DNA from: Opitutaceae bacterium
Lineage (GTDB): Bacteria > Verrucomicrobiota > Verrucomicrobiia > Opitutales > Opitutaceae
Assembly (NCBI GenBank): GCA_020847775.1
Contig: JADLBI010000332.1
Coordinates: 1 to 6,635, forward strand
Direction: 5' to 3'
DNA: 6,635 nt
Made by a program: the position numbers and the translations under genes
Shown: positions 1 through 6,635 of the stretch, one piece after another
How the letters are laid out: each line of letters begins with the position of its first letter
Position numbering within the stretch: the first letter of the stretch is position 1
The notes under the pieces: model-generated
Seen by the model: only the letters and a program-made list of their open reading frames with translations
Database searches by the model: none
Told to the model about the DNA's origin: nothing

Positions 1-1
1 G

Positions 2-667
2 GCGTTTTTCAACGGCCAAGCCGTGATGATCATCGCCCAGCAAAAGGGCCGCGGCACGAAGGAAAAAATCGAGCGCAACTTCGGCATGCCCCAGCCCGAA
101 GGTTACCGCAAGGCGCTCCGCTTGATGAAAATGGCGGAGAAGTTCAAACTGCCCATCCTCACCTTCATCGACACCCCCGGCGCCTATCCCGGCATCGGCT
201 CCGAGGAGCGCCACGTCTCCGAAGCCATCGCGGTCAACCTGCGCGAGATGGCCATGCTCAAGGTCCCCAGCATCGCCGTGATCGTCGGCGAAGGCGGTTC
301 CGGCGGCGCCCTCGGCATCGGCGTGACCGATCGCGTGCTCACCTTTGAGAACAGCTATTACTCGGTGATCTCTCCCGAGGGCTGCGCGGCGATTCTCTGG
401 AAAGACGGCTCCGCCGCCGCTCAGGCCGCCGAAGCACTCAAGCTCAACGCCGCCACCTTACAAGAGCTAGGCGTCGTCGAGGAGGTCATCCCCGAGCCCT
501 TGGGCGGCGCGCACTACGACCCGACCACTGCCGCGCAATCCCTCGGACTCAGCCTGCAAAAGCATCTCAAGGAGTTAAACAAACTCTCCGCCGATGAATT
601 GCGGGAGGCCCGCTACGAGCGCTACCGCAAGCTCGGCGTGTTCGAGGAAGCCGTGATCGCGCGCTGA
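2..667 (+). CDS. accA: Acetyl-CoA carboxylase carboxyltransferase subunit alpha, 5'-truncated by window edge
   Basis: AccA pairs with AccD to form the carboxyltransferase of acetyl-CoA carboxylase. This cytoplasmic complex moves CO2 from carboxybiotin on AccB to acetyl-CoA, giving malonyl-CoA for fatty acid synthesis. The 221 visible codons match the C-terminal two thirds of a protein that is usually about 320 residues. Family hallmarks are present in order: QKGRGTKEKIERNFGMP, the TFIDTPGAYPG segment (about 161-193), the glycine-rich GEGGSGGALGIG turn that shapes the oxyanion site (287-322), YSVISPEGCAAILWK, and EVIPEPLGGAH near the C-terminus. The frame is open to the left edge, so the GTG/ATG codons at 23-28 are internal and the true start lies outside the window. 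The AccA C-terminal helix is complete and the gene ends in TGA at 665-667. No frameshift is seen. The identification is essentially certain. Confidence 0.97.
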   Translation, partial: AFFNGQAVMIIAQQKGRGTKEKIERNFGMPQPEGYRKALRLMKMAEKFKLPILTFIDTPGAYPGIGSEERHVSEAIAVNLREMAMLKVPSIAVIVGEGGSGGALGIGVTDRVLTFENSYYSVISPEGCAAILWKDGSAAAQAAEALKLNAATLQELGVVEEVIPEPLGGAHYDPTTAAQSLGLSLQKHLKELNKLSADELREARYERYRKLGVFEEAVIAR

Positions 668-680
668 GCACGCGATCACG
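652..680 (+). other. Perfect inverted repeat (hairpin) enclosing the accA stop codon
   Basis: CGTGATCGCG (652-661) is exactly complementary to CGCGATCACG (671-680), with a 9-nt loop, CGCTGAGCA, that contains the accA TGA. No T-run follows on the + strand, so it is not a classical intrinsic terminator. It could be an mRNA 3'-end stabilising or attenuating structure, or simply a chance palindrome in GC-rich DNA. The complementarity is visible directly; any function is inferred. Confidence 0.5.
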
Positions 681-787
681 CCGCTGAACGGGCCGTTGGC
701 GGTCACGGGAATATTCACGCAAAAACTTCGCCACGCGGCGACTTGGGATTTGTCTGCGCGCAGTCCAGGCGTATCAATCCGCCAGCC

Positions 788-3700
788 GTGAACCCCACCC
801 TACCCGACCCCGCCGCGGACTTGTTACCCCATCTGCTGCACCGTGAAACCGAGCTGCTGAACGCCAGCATTGTTCATCCCTCCGGCCAAGCATGGCGGAG
901 TTTGGCTGACCAGTTGGCCGAGGCCATACACCGGCATACCGGCGCAAAACCCGCCTGCCACGAAGACCTGGCACTCATGCCCGCGCGCGACGTGCCGCTC
1001 CCAGCGGAGCTCCGTCGCGCCCCGCTCATCGTGCTAGGCAGTCTCGTCACCAACCGCGCGCTGCAACCGCTCTACGCGAGCTATCTCTGCTCGACCGACG
1101 CCACCTATCCGGGCGGCGACGGCCACGACCTGCGCACCATCGTCAATCCCTATGGCACCGGCGCCAATGTCGTGCTCTGCGGCGGCAGTTCTCACATCGG
1201 GGTTGCCCGCGCGGTGGAGCTGTTGATCGCAAAACTCGGTGCCCTGCCACCGCGCGCGCCGCTACCGTTTTTGCTCGAAATTGAACTGGCACCGAATCTC
1301 GCCACCCAACTTGCGACTTGGCCCTACACCCCGCTGGAAGACACGGCCGAGCTACAGGCTCTGCGTAGTCGTGGGCTCATGTTTTATACCGAGCCGATCC
1401 GCATCATCGGCGCATACACGCTCATGTGGTCATGGACGGCCGACGACCGCTACGCGCACATCGCGGTGAACGCGCTGCGCGGGCTCAACGCCAGCGTGAC
1501 CACCGGCTACGGCGACTGGCACTACCTCGCCGAGCGGTTCATGCGCGCGATCCCACTGTTGATCGCGGGGGGATTCCTCACCGCTGAAGAAATCCGCCGC
1601 ACCGACGAACTACTGCTGCTCACCGCGCTCGGCAACCAAGACGAATGGTGGCGCGTCAAGGTCGGCCACCCGCCGCTCGGCCACCGTCATCAAGGCAAAG
1701 GCACCTACGAATTTTTGCTGCTGGTCCGCTACCTGCGCGACCAGGCGAACCCGAGCGAACAACTGCGACGCCTGTGCGACCGGTGGATCGCCGAATGCCA
1801 CGCCTTTCTCGACGCACTCGCCGCCGCGCGCATCTGCGATCAGGACGACGAAAGCTCGCTCAACAACATCGCCACGATCTACCGCTATGCCCTCGGCGAG
1901 GAGCGGCATGCCTTTTTTACCAGTGGCAATTCACGGCTAGTCGCTGAACGCTGCCTCGCCCTGCACGACAACAACGGCAACGGCGCGGGCCAAGGCGGCT
2001 ACGGCGAAAGCCAAGGTATGTATCTGCAACAGGAGGCCACGGAGCAGACTGCGTGCGCCGCGTTTTACCACCACGACGGCGAGCTGAAATGGATTCTGCA
2101 AACGCTGCCGAATCTGGATATCTCGCAACGCTACACCTTCCTGCGCTACGCGCCGGTGTTCCTGCAAAAATACGACACCAGCCCCGAGCTCCGCCCTGTC
2201 GCTCCACCCGCGCATCGCGGCGTCCTCTGCCTGCCCGTCACCGACCACCAATTCCGCATCAGCAATCACCCGCCCGTGCATATCGAGCCGCGCGGCCACA
2301 TGATCAACGCGCCAGAAACGTGGGAACTACCAGAAAGCGTCGGCCTCAACACGCTGCCGCAGGCGCTGGGCTTCGATAAACTCGTGCTGCGCGGCGGCTG
2401 GTCGCGCGCCGACGCCTACCTCCTTATCCAAGGCTATCAGGGCGGTTTCCGCTGGCAGGGCCACATGCAGGCGGCCAACTGCATCGTGCGCTTCTTCCAG
2501 CACGGCCACGTGTGGCTCGTGCAAAACACCTCGCGCCATTCGTATCACGACAAGAACGGCCTGCTCATCAGCGACGGCGCCAACGACACGCTTATGCCGC
2601 CGATCGCCGAGCGTGTCGCCGTCGCCGACTTTCCCACCGTCGCGCTCACCGTCACGCGCCTCAACGACTGCCATCACACGGACTGGACGCGCCACCTCTT
2701 CTGGTCCAAGGCCACCAACCGCTTCGTCTGCCTCGACCACGTCGCCTTCAAGGCCGATGGCCCCTACTCGCTCACCTGCACGTGGCGCACGCCCGCGCAC
2801 GCCACGATCGATGGTCGCCATTGGCGTAGCGAGCAAGGTCGCCACCGCTTCACGCTCGCGGCCGGGGCGGATTACGCCTCGACCTGCGAAATCGACACCG
2901 ACCAAGGCGCGTGTTCGCCGTATTGCCTGCGTCAACGCCACGCCGGTGAATTCAAGACCGGCGACGAGTTCGTGTTCGCCAACCTGTTCCAAGTGCGCCC
3001 CGTCGCCGATCCCGCGCGTATCGGGCTTCACCAATTCGACACGCACGCCGCGTGCGTGTGGCAGGACGGCCAGACGGTTGCCTGGTGCGGAATTAAGACC
3101 ACCGCGTCAACCCCTTGGCTGCCCGGCGCGGTCGTGATCGCCGAGAGCGTTTGGGTCGAGGCCGATTCCATCGCGGTCGCGCATACGCGCGAACTGCGAT
3201 TGCCCGAACTCAGCTTGCACAGCAACGAGCCGGTAACCATGTCCCTCGATTGCCGCAAAGGCACGTGGCTCTTGCGCAGCGACACTTCGATCTCTGCCAC
3301 GATCACCATCGACGGCACCACGACCAAGGTGCAGATCAACGGCGAACACTCGCTGACTTTGCCGACCAGCCTTTGTGCGCGAATCGCCGCCAATTTGAAT
3401 TCCTGGCTCGAATCATCCGGCACTATTGCTGCGGCAGAGGCGGCAGGGACAACCGGCCCGGTCGTCCGCCAGCGTGATGAAAATTCGCCAGCCTTGCCCG
3501 CCATCTGGCGCTACGACAGCGGCACCCGCGTGCCACAAATCCTGCGCTCCGTCCGTCTGACATCGAATCCGCTGCCGATCAACGGCTCGCCCGACGAGCT
3601 GCTCGATCCAGTCCTGCCCGACGGTTACTCGCGCGAAACGTGGATCCAGTGGCCCGTCGCGCCGCAATACACCCTTGATCTCGCCTTGCCGGAGGCGCGT

Positions 3701-5107
3701 CCGCTCACCGCGCTCAATCTCCTCGGCGACTGCATCGACGATCCCACACTGCGCACCTTTAACCCACTGCCCGCCGGCATCACCGTTGAAGTCCGCCGCG
3801 CCGACGGCCGCGTGGAAACACGCGCGCTGCAGCCCGGACCCGACCGGCCCTACAAACGCTACCGTGACGCGGAAAATCGCCTACAAGTCCACACGGCCAC
3901 ACTCGACGGCAACATCCAGTCCCTCCAAGTCACGATCCCCGCGCCGCGCGACGGCCGACCGTTTGTGCTGCACCGGTTCGAAGTGCTCGGCGACCAACTC
4001 GTCACGCCCGCCCTCGAACGCTGGATCACCGCCGACCTCGACGGCGACGGCCGGCCCGAGATCGTTTTCACCAACGCGCGCCACGAGCTCATCGTGCTCG
4101 ACGCCGACGGACGCGAACGCTGGCGCACCCAATTTCACACCAACATCACGCACATCTCCGCGCAGCCCATCGACGCGTCCGGCCCGCCGGTGCTTTGTGT
4201 CGGCCTGCTCGGCGGCGATTTTCTAACCTACCATACTGATGGCACGCCCCGCTCGCGCTGGGAAGTGGCCCAACATATGCGGGCGCGCAAAGACATCCTG
4301 CAAGGCTGGTATAACTCCGCGCACTGCGCCGCCATCTGGCGGCGCGACGCGGCGGGCCGCGGCTGGCTCGTGCTCGGCGGCTACGCCATCCTTGTGTTTC
4401 TCAACCCCGACGGCGAAATCGTCGGCCACAGTTTCGCCGACGGCCCGTGGATTTACGACCTCCTCGTCGCACCTGCGCCGCGGTCCGATGCCGGCGACAT
4501 CTACGCGCGCTGCGGTTGGAACCACGGCATCCAATACTACCCGCACGTGCCGGGCGACGGCCCGAGCGGCGAGGCATATCACCTCGGCGGCTTCAACCAG
4601 CCGATGTTCCGCATGTTGAAACGCGTGATCCCTTTTCTCAACGGCCGCTCGCTCGCCGCCGAGTGGATCACACCAGCCAACGAGAAAGACGGCGCGCCCT
4701 TCTTCGCCACCGAACTCGGTTGCGGTGTGCTTTCGCCCCAAACCAAACCCTGGCGATGGAAAATCGAAGGCGGCATGAGCCTCAACGCCTGCGTGCTCGG
4801 CACCGTTGATAGACGGCCCGTCGCGCTGACCGGTGGCGCCGACGGCTTTGTGATCGCCGTCGCTCTCGCCGACGGCCGCGTCGTGCGCCGCCGCCACGTC
4901 GGCGCGCCTGTGACCGGCGTCCACCAAACCACCGGCGGCACGATCTTCGCCACCACTCGCGCAAACATCGTGCGGCTTGATGCCGACCTGAACCTCGTCG
5001 GCACCCATCCCGGCGGCGGCCTGCGCTCCCTCGCCCTCGGCGAATCGCAGATCCTACTCCGCCGCTCCGATCACACCCTCGAGCTCCTCAATCTGCCGAC
5101 CGATTAG
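788..5107 (+). CDS. Large multidomain putative polysaccharide lyase/glycan-active protein with C-terminal beta-propeller
   Basis: The gene encodes 1439 residues from a GTG start; a TTG at 743 would add 15 unremarkable residues. Neither start has a clear ribosome binding site. Residues about 25-155 look like the alpha/beta domain that precedes catalytic domains in GH67/GH20-type enzymes (GTGANVVLCGGSSHIGVARAVE). Residues about 195-445 are helical, with an alpha/alpha-toroid character and conserved-looking motifs YGDWHYLAERF, GHPPLGHRHQGKG and GAGQGGYGESQGMY. Residues about 475-740 form a beta-rich region resembling the heparinase II/III sandwich (GGWSRADAYLLIQGYQGG, FRWQGHMQAANC). Residues about 930-1070 are discoidin-like. 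Residues about 1075-1435 look like a propeller starting with DLDGDGRPEIV. There is no signal peptide or membrane segment, and about 26 cysteines are scattered through the protein, which suggests a cytoplasmic location. Degradation of an acidic or modified polysaccharide is the likeliest role. The domain calls rest on motif appearance only, and a non-catalytic or hydrolase role is possible. Confidence 0.85.
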   Translation: MNPTLPDPAADLLPHLLHRETELLNASIVHPSGQAWRSLADQLAEAIHRHTGAKPACHEDLALMPARDVPLPAELRRAPLIVLGSLVTNRALQPLYASYLCSTDATYPGGDGHDLRTIVNPYGTGANVVLCGGSSHIGVARAVELLIAKLGALPPRAPLPFLLEIELAPNLATQLATWPYTPLEDTAELQALRSRGLMFYTEPIRIIGAYTLMWSWTADDRYAHIAVNALRGLNASVTTGYGDWHYLAERFMRAIPLLIAGGFLTAEEIRRTDELLLLTALGNQDEWWRVKVGHPPLGHRHQGKGTYEFLLLVRYLRDQANPSEQLRRLCDRWIAECHAFLDALAAARICDQDDESSLNNIATIYRYALGEERHAFFTSGNSRLVAERCLALHDNNGNGAGQGGYGESQGMYLQQEATEQTACAAFYHHDGELKWILQTLPNLDISQRYTFLRYAPVFLQKYDTSPELRPVAPPAHRGVLCLPVTDHQFRISNHPPVHIEPRGHMINAPETWELPESVGLNTLPQALGFDKLVLRGGWSRADAYLLIQGYQGGFRWQGHMQAANCIVRFFQHGHVWLVQNTSRHSYHDKNGLLISDGANDTLMPPIAERVAVADFPTVALTVTRLNDCHHTDWTRHLFWSKATNRFVCLDHVAFKADGPYSLTCTWRTPAHATIDGRHWRSEQGRHRFTLAAGADYASTCEIDTDQGACSPYCLRQRHAGEFKTGDEFVFANLFQVRPVADPARIGLHQFDTHAACVWQDGQTVAWCGIKTTASTPWLPGAVVIAESVWVEADSIAVAHTRELRLPELSLHSNEPVTMSLDCRKGTWLLRSDTSISATITIDGTTTKVQINGEHSLTLPTSLCARIAANLNSWLESSGTIAAAEAAGTTGPVVRQRDENSPALPAIWRYDSGTRVPQILRSVRLTSNPLPINGSPDELLDPVLPDGYSRETWIQWPVAPQYTLDLALPEARPLTALNLLGDCIDDPTLRTFNPLPAGITVEVRRADGRVETRALQPGPDRPYKRYRDAENRLQVHTATLDGNIQSLQVTIPAPRDGRPFVLHRFEVLGDQLVTPALERWITADLDGDGRPEIVFTNARHELIVLDADGRERWRTQFHTNITHISAQPIDASGPPVLCVGLLGGDFLTYHTDGTPRSRWEVAQHMRARKDILQGWYNSAHCAAIWRRDAAGRGWLVLGGYAILVFLNPDGEIVGHSFADGPWIYDLLVAPAPRSDAGDIYARCGWNHGIQYYPHVPGDGPSGEAYHLGGFNQPMFRMLKRVIPFLNGRSLAAEWITPANEKDGAPFFATELGCGVLSPQTKPWRWKIEGGMSLNACVLGTVDRRPVALTGGADGFVIAVALADGRVVRRRHVGAPVTGVHQTTGGTIFATTRANIVRLDADLNLVGTHPGGGLRSLALGESQILLRRSDHTLELLNLPTD

Positions 5108-5134
5108 CAACCATACACCGGAATGAGTGCTGCC

Positions 5135-5195
5135 CACAGATTCCACTGATGGACTCTGATGATATTCAATCTGTGACTAGCAGTGTAATCAGTGG
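5135..5195. repeat. Interleaved inverted repeats in the intergenic spacer, probable dispersed palindromic repeat
   Basis: CACAGATT (5135-5142) is the exact reverse complement of AATCTGTG (5168-5175). CCACTGAT (5143-5150) is the exact reverse complement of ATCAGTGG (5188-5195). The arm order is A-B-A'-B', so the two stems cannot nest as one hairpin and would form a pseudoknot-like fold if both paired. The wording resembles intergenic repeats I recall from Verrucomicrobiota and other environmental bacteria, but I cannot confirm copies elsewhere. The 105-bp spacer is also visibly less GC-rich than the flanking genes. The right arm covers the GTG at 5192, an argument against that codon as the start of the next gene. 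Confidence 0.6.
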
Positions 5196-5212
5196 CTAAC
5201 CCAATCCTTCCC

Positions 5213-6124
5213 ATGAGTCGCCCTATCACTATCGCCGCCGTGCAGTTGCCCTCGACCGCACCCGGCCGCACCCCCGCCGCCCGCCAACGCGCCAACTTTG
5301 ATCAGGCTGAATCCGCGCTGAATGACGCCGCCCGCCGCGGCGCGAACATCGCCTGCATTGGCGAAACCTTCAACACACTCGGCCTCGCCCTCACCCGCGC
5401 CAACACCCCCGGCATCGTCAAAAGCGCCTGGGCCGAGACTGTGCGGCGTTTCGCCCCCATCGCCAAAAAACACCGCATGGCCATCATCGCGCCCATCCTC
5501 GCCTTGGTGGACGATGTCGTGCGCAACGTCGCCATCGTGATCGACGAGAAAGGCCGCGTGGCGGGCGGCTACCAAAAGGTGCACACGATCGAAAACGAGG
5601 AAGCTTACGGCACGGTGCCCGGCGATGCATGGCCGGTCTTCAACGTCGTAAACGCACGGGTCGGCGTCCAAATCTGCCACGACAACTCGTTCCCCGAAAG
5701 CGCGCGTTGCCTCGCGCTGGCCGGCGCGGAAATCATCTTCTGGCCACACGTCATGAGCGGCTGGGGCGACGAATTCATGGACGTGCTCCTGCGGGGCCCG
5801 GCGATTTACAACGGCGTGCATCATGTGCCCGTGTGCTACGGCTGCCCGCCCGACGAAGCGTGGATGCCCGGCAAACTCATCGGCCGCAGCAGCATCATCC
5901 GGCCCGATGGCACTGTCGCCGCCGACGCGGGCCGCCACCCCGGCATCGCTCTGACCACGATCGATCTCGACGCGCCGCGAATCGCCACGCAATTCACGCG
6001 CCCCGGCGACTGGGTCTGGCAGATCGACATGCTCAACGACCGCCGCCCGGAAACCTTCGGCGCGTTCACGCGGCCGCATCGGCGGATCAAACCCATCCCG
6101 GCGGAACCGGCCAGGCGACGGTAG
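5213..6124 (+). CDS. Carbon-nitrogen hydrolase (nitrilase superfamily), probable amidase
   Basis: The 303-residue protein has the normal length for a single-domain nitrilase-superfamily enzyme, which hydrolyses non-peptide C-N bonds such as amides, carbamoyl groups or nitriles. The Glu-Lys-Cys triad is intact: Glu51 in IGETFNT, Lys122 in GYQKVH and Cys155 in GVQICHDNSFPE. The first strand (ITIAAVQLP), the SSIIRPDG stretch near residue 226 and the closing strand ALTTIDLD are also typical. No signal peptide or membrane segment is seen, so it is probably cytoplasmic. The ATG at 5213 is preferred over the in-frame GTG at 5192 because the family fold begins just after it and the GTG sits inside a repeat arm; neither has a Shine-Dalgarno sequence. 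The gene lies 105 bp after the large glycan-active gene on the same strand and may be co-transcribed with it. The substrate cannot be read from sequence; amidase or N-carbamoyl hydrolase activity is more likely than true nitrilase activity. Confidence 0.93.
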   Translation: MSRPITIAAVQLPSTAPGRTPAARQRANFDQAESALNDAARRGANIACIGETFNTLGLALTRANTPGIVKSAWAETVRRFAPIAKKHRMAIIAPILALVDDVVRNVAIVIDEKGRVAGGYQKVHTIENEEAYGTVPGDAWPVFNVVNARVGVQICHDNSFPESARCLALAGAEIIFWPHVMSGWGDEFMDVLLRGPAIYNGVHHVPVCYGCPPDEAWMPGKLIGRSSIIRPDGTVAADAGRHPGIALTTIDLDAPRIATQFTRPGDWVWQIDMLNDRRPETFGAFTRPHRRIKPIPAEPARRR

Positions 6125-6140
6125 CCCAGTCGCGACCAAC

Positions 6141-6170
6141 AAAAAACCCGCCTCCAATCAGGCGGGTTTT
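6141..6170. terminator. Bidirectional intrinsic terminator between convergent genes
   Basis: AAAACCCGCCT (6143-6153) pairs perfectly with AGGCGGGTTTT (6160-6170) around the 6-nt loop CCAATC. On the + strand the stem ends in a TTTT run, 17 bp after the hydrolase stop codon. On the - strand the A-run at 6141-6146 becomes a six-T tail just after the PEP-CTERM gene. The position between two convergent genes and the symmetric A/T flanks fit a shared Rho-independent terminator. Confidence 0.93.
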
Positions 6171-6192
6171 CAGGATTAAATTGCCGCGTATA

Positions 6193-6635
6193 TCAGCTCT
6201 CCGCGGTCGCTGGTTGACGGCGCTCGCGCCAGCGTTTGCACACCATGCCGCCGACAAAGAGCCCGGCGAAAAGCACCGCGATGGTGCTGGCCTCGGGCAC
6301 TGGCGCGAACGGCGTGTAGTCGGCCGTGCTCGAGTCCGCGATGAAGGCGAAATCCTTGCCCAGTGAGGACATACCCGAGGTCAAATCGCCGAAGCTGGTC
6401 ACGCCCGATTTATAAAAAACTCCGCCACTAGCATAGGCCGAATCGTTGGCCGTGTAACCAACCAACATGAGGGGCGACGCCGGCCCCACTATGGTGAAGC
6501 CGTAGGTGAGACTCGCGCTCAGGCCACTGGCCACCTGCGACAAATCCATCGAAGCATCCAGATAATATTTCCCCGAACCACCATCTAAAGTCCACGTATC
6601 ACGCGGAGCCAAATTGATCGTATCTCCACCGAGAA
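6193..6635 (-). CDS. PEP-CTERM sorting domain-containing protein, 5'-truncated by window edge
   Basis: The C-terminal 147 or so codons of a minus-strand gene are visible; the frame stays open to the right edge, so the TTG at 6610-6612 is not a convincing start. The C-terminus carries a PEP-CTERM signal: VPEAS (about 6286-6300), then a hydrophobic segment (TIAVLFAGLFVGGMVC), then the basic cluster KRWRERR and a short polar tail. In known systems such proteins are exported by Sec, then cut and sorted by an exosortase, often in bacteria that make extracellular polysaccharide. The body is rich in Gly, Ser, Thr and Ala with beta-strand character (YYLDASMDLS, SASLTYGFTIVG), as usual for these low-complexity surface proteins. 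The function of the body is unknown. The motif reads PEA rather than PEP, a common variant, and the tail after the basic cluster is slightly long. The gene ends in TGA at 6193-6195 beside the shared terminator. Confidence 0.87.
   Translation of the reverse strand, partial: LGGDTINLAPRDTWTLDGGSGKYYLDASMDLSQVASGLSASLTYGFTIVGPASPLMLVGYTANDSAYASGGVFYKSGVTSFGDLTSGMSSLGKDFAFIADSSTADYTPFAPVPEASTIAVLFAGLFVGGMVCKRWRERRQPATAES

Noticed and set aside
690..742. Possible promoter elements (TTGGCG and AATATT) before the large gene
   Set aside because: The two hexamers are only 8 bp apart, far from the usual 16-18 bp, and no other convincing pair is present.
743..757. Possible lipoprotein signal around the cysteine in MGFVCAQ after the TTG start
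   Set aside because: Only four residues precede the cysteine, Val at -1 does not fit a lipobox, and there is no hydrophobic stretch before it.
2327..3046. Open minus-strand frame of 239 codons inside the large gene
   Set aside because: Same reason: antisense of a well-supported coding frame, with no domain or start signal.
4223..5008. Open minus-strand frame of 261 codons inside the large gene
   Set aside because: It is the mirror of the propeller coding frame, with low-complexity composition and no family motifs; an effect of high GC at third positions.
5192..5194. GTG as an alternative start of the hydrolase
   Set aside because: It lies in the right arm of an inverted repeat, has no ribosome binding site, and would add seven residues ahead of the first family strand.
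5189..6157. Long open frame (322 codons) on the minus strand across the hydrolase gene
   Set aside because: The + strand frame has a full nitrilase fold and triad. The antisense translation is rich in Asp, Gly, Ala and Val with no recognisable domain, as expected opposite a GC-rich gene.
1..6635. CRISPR array, tRNA, rRNA, insertion sequence or phage genes
   Set aside because: No regularly spaced direct repeats, RNA gene signatures, transposase motifs or terminal inverted repeats with target duplications were seen.

Overview
The window is GC-rich bacterial DNA carrying four protein-coding genes, two of them cut by the window edges. The mix points to a member of Verrucomicrobiota, most likely near Opitutaceae. 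The supporting signs are a housekeeping accA, a very large secretome-style carbohydrate-active protein, a PEP-CTERM surface protein, starts without clear Shine-Dalgarno sequences, and a CACAGATT/ATCAGTGG intergenic repeat of a kind I recall from such genomes. The assignment is an inference; no rRNA or other marker is present.

Layout. Positions 2-667 (+) hold the C-terminal two thirds of AccA, the alpha subunit of the acetyl-CoA carboxylase carboxyltransferase. Its stop codon lies in the loop of a perfect 10-bp hairpin (652-680). A 120-bp spacer leads to a 1439-residue gene (788-5107, +). It appears to combine an N-terminal alpha/beta domain, an alpha/alpha-toroid plus beta-sandwich resembling heparinase II/III-type polysaccharide lyases, a discoidin-like beta-sandwich, and a C-terminal beta-propeller that opens with an FG-GAP-like calcium motif. 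It has no visible signal peptide. A 105-bp spacer with interleaved inverted repeats (5135-5195) separates it from a nitrilase-superfamily carbon-nitrogen hydrolase (5213-6124, +) that has an intact Glu-Lys-Cys triad. A strong bidirectional terminator (6141-6170) serves this gene and the convergent PEP-CTERM protein gene (6193-6635, -), which runs off the right edge.

How the genes may work together. accA is probably independent of what follows. The large protein and the amidase-like hydrolase share strand and neighbourhood and end at one terminator. They may form a small unit that processes an amide- or amine-bearing glycan, but this is inferred from context only. The PEP-CTERM protein is probably exported, cut at its C-terminal sorting signal by an exosortase, and left on the cell surface or in extracellular polymer. 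The most novel item is the large multidomain protein, whose exact family I cannot name.
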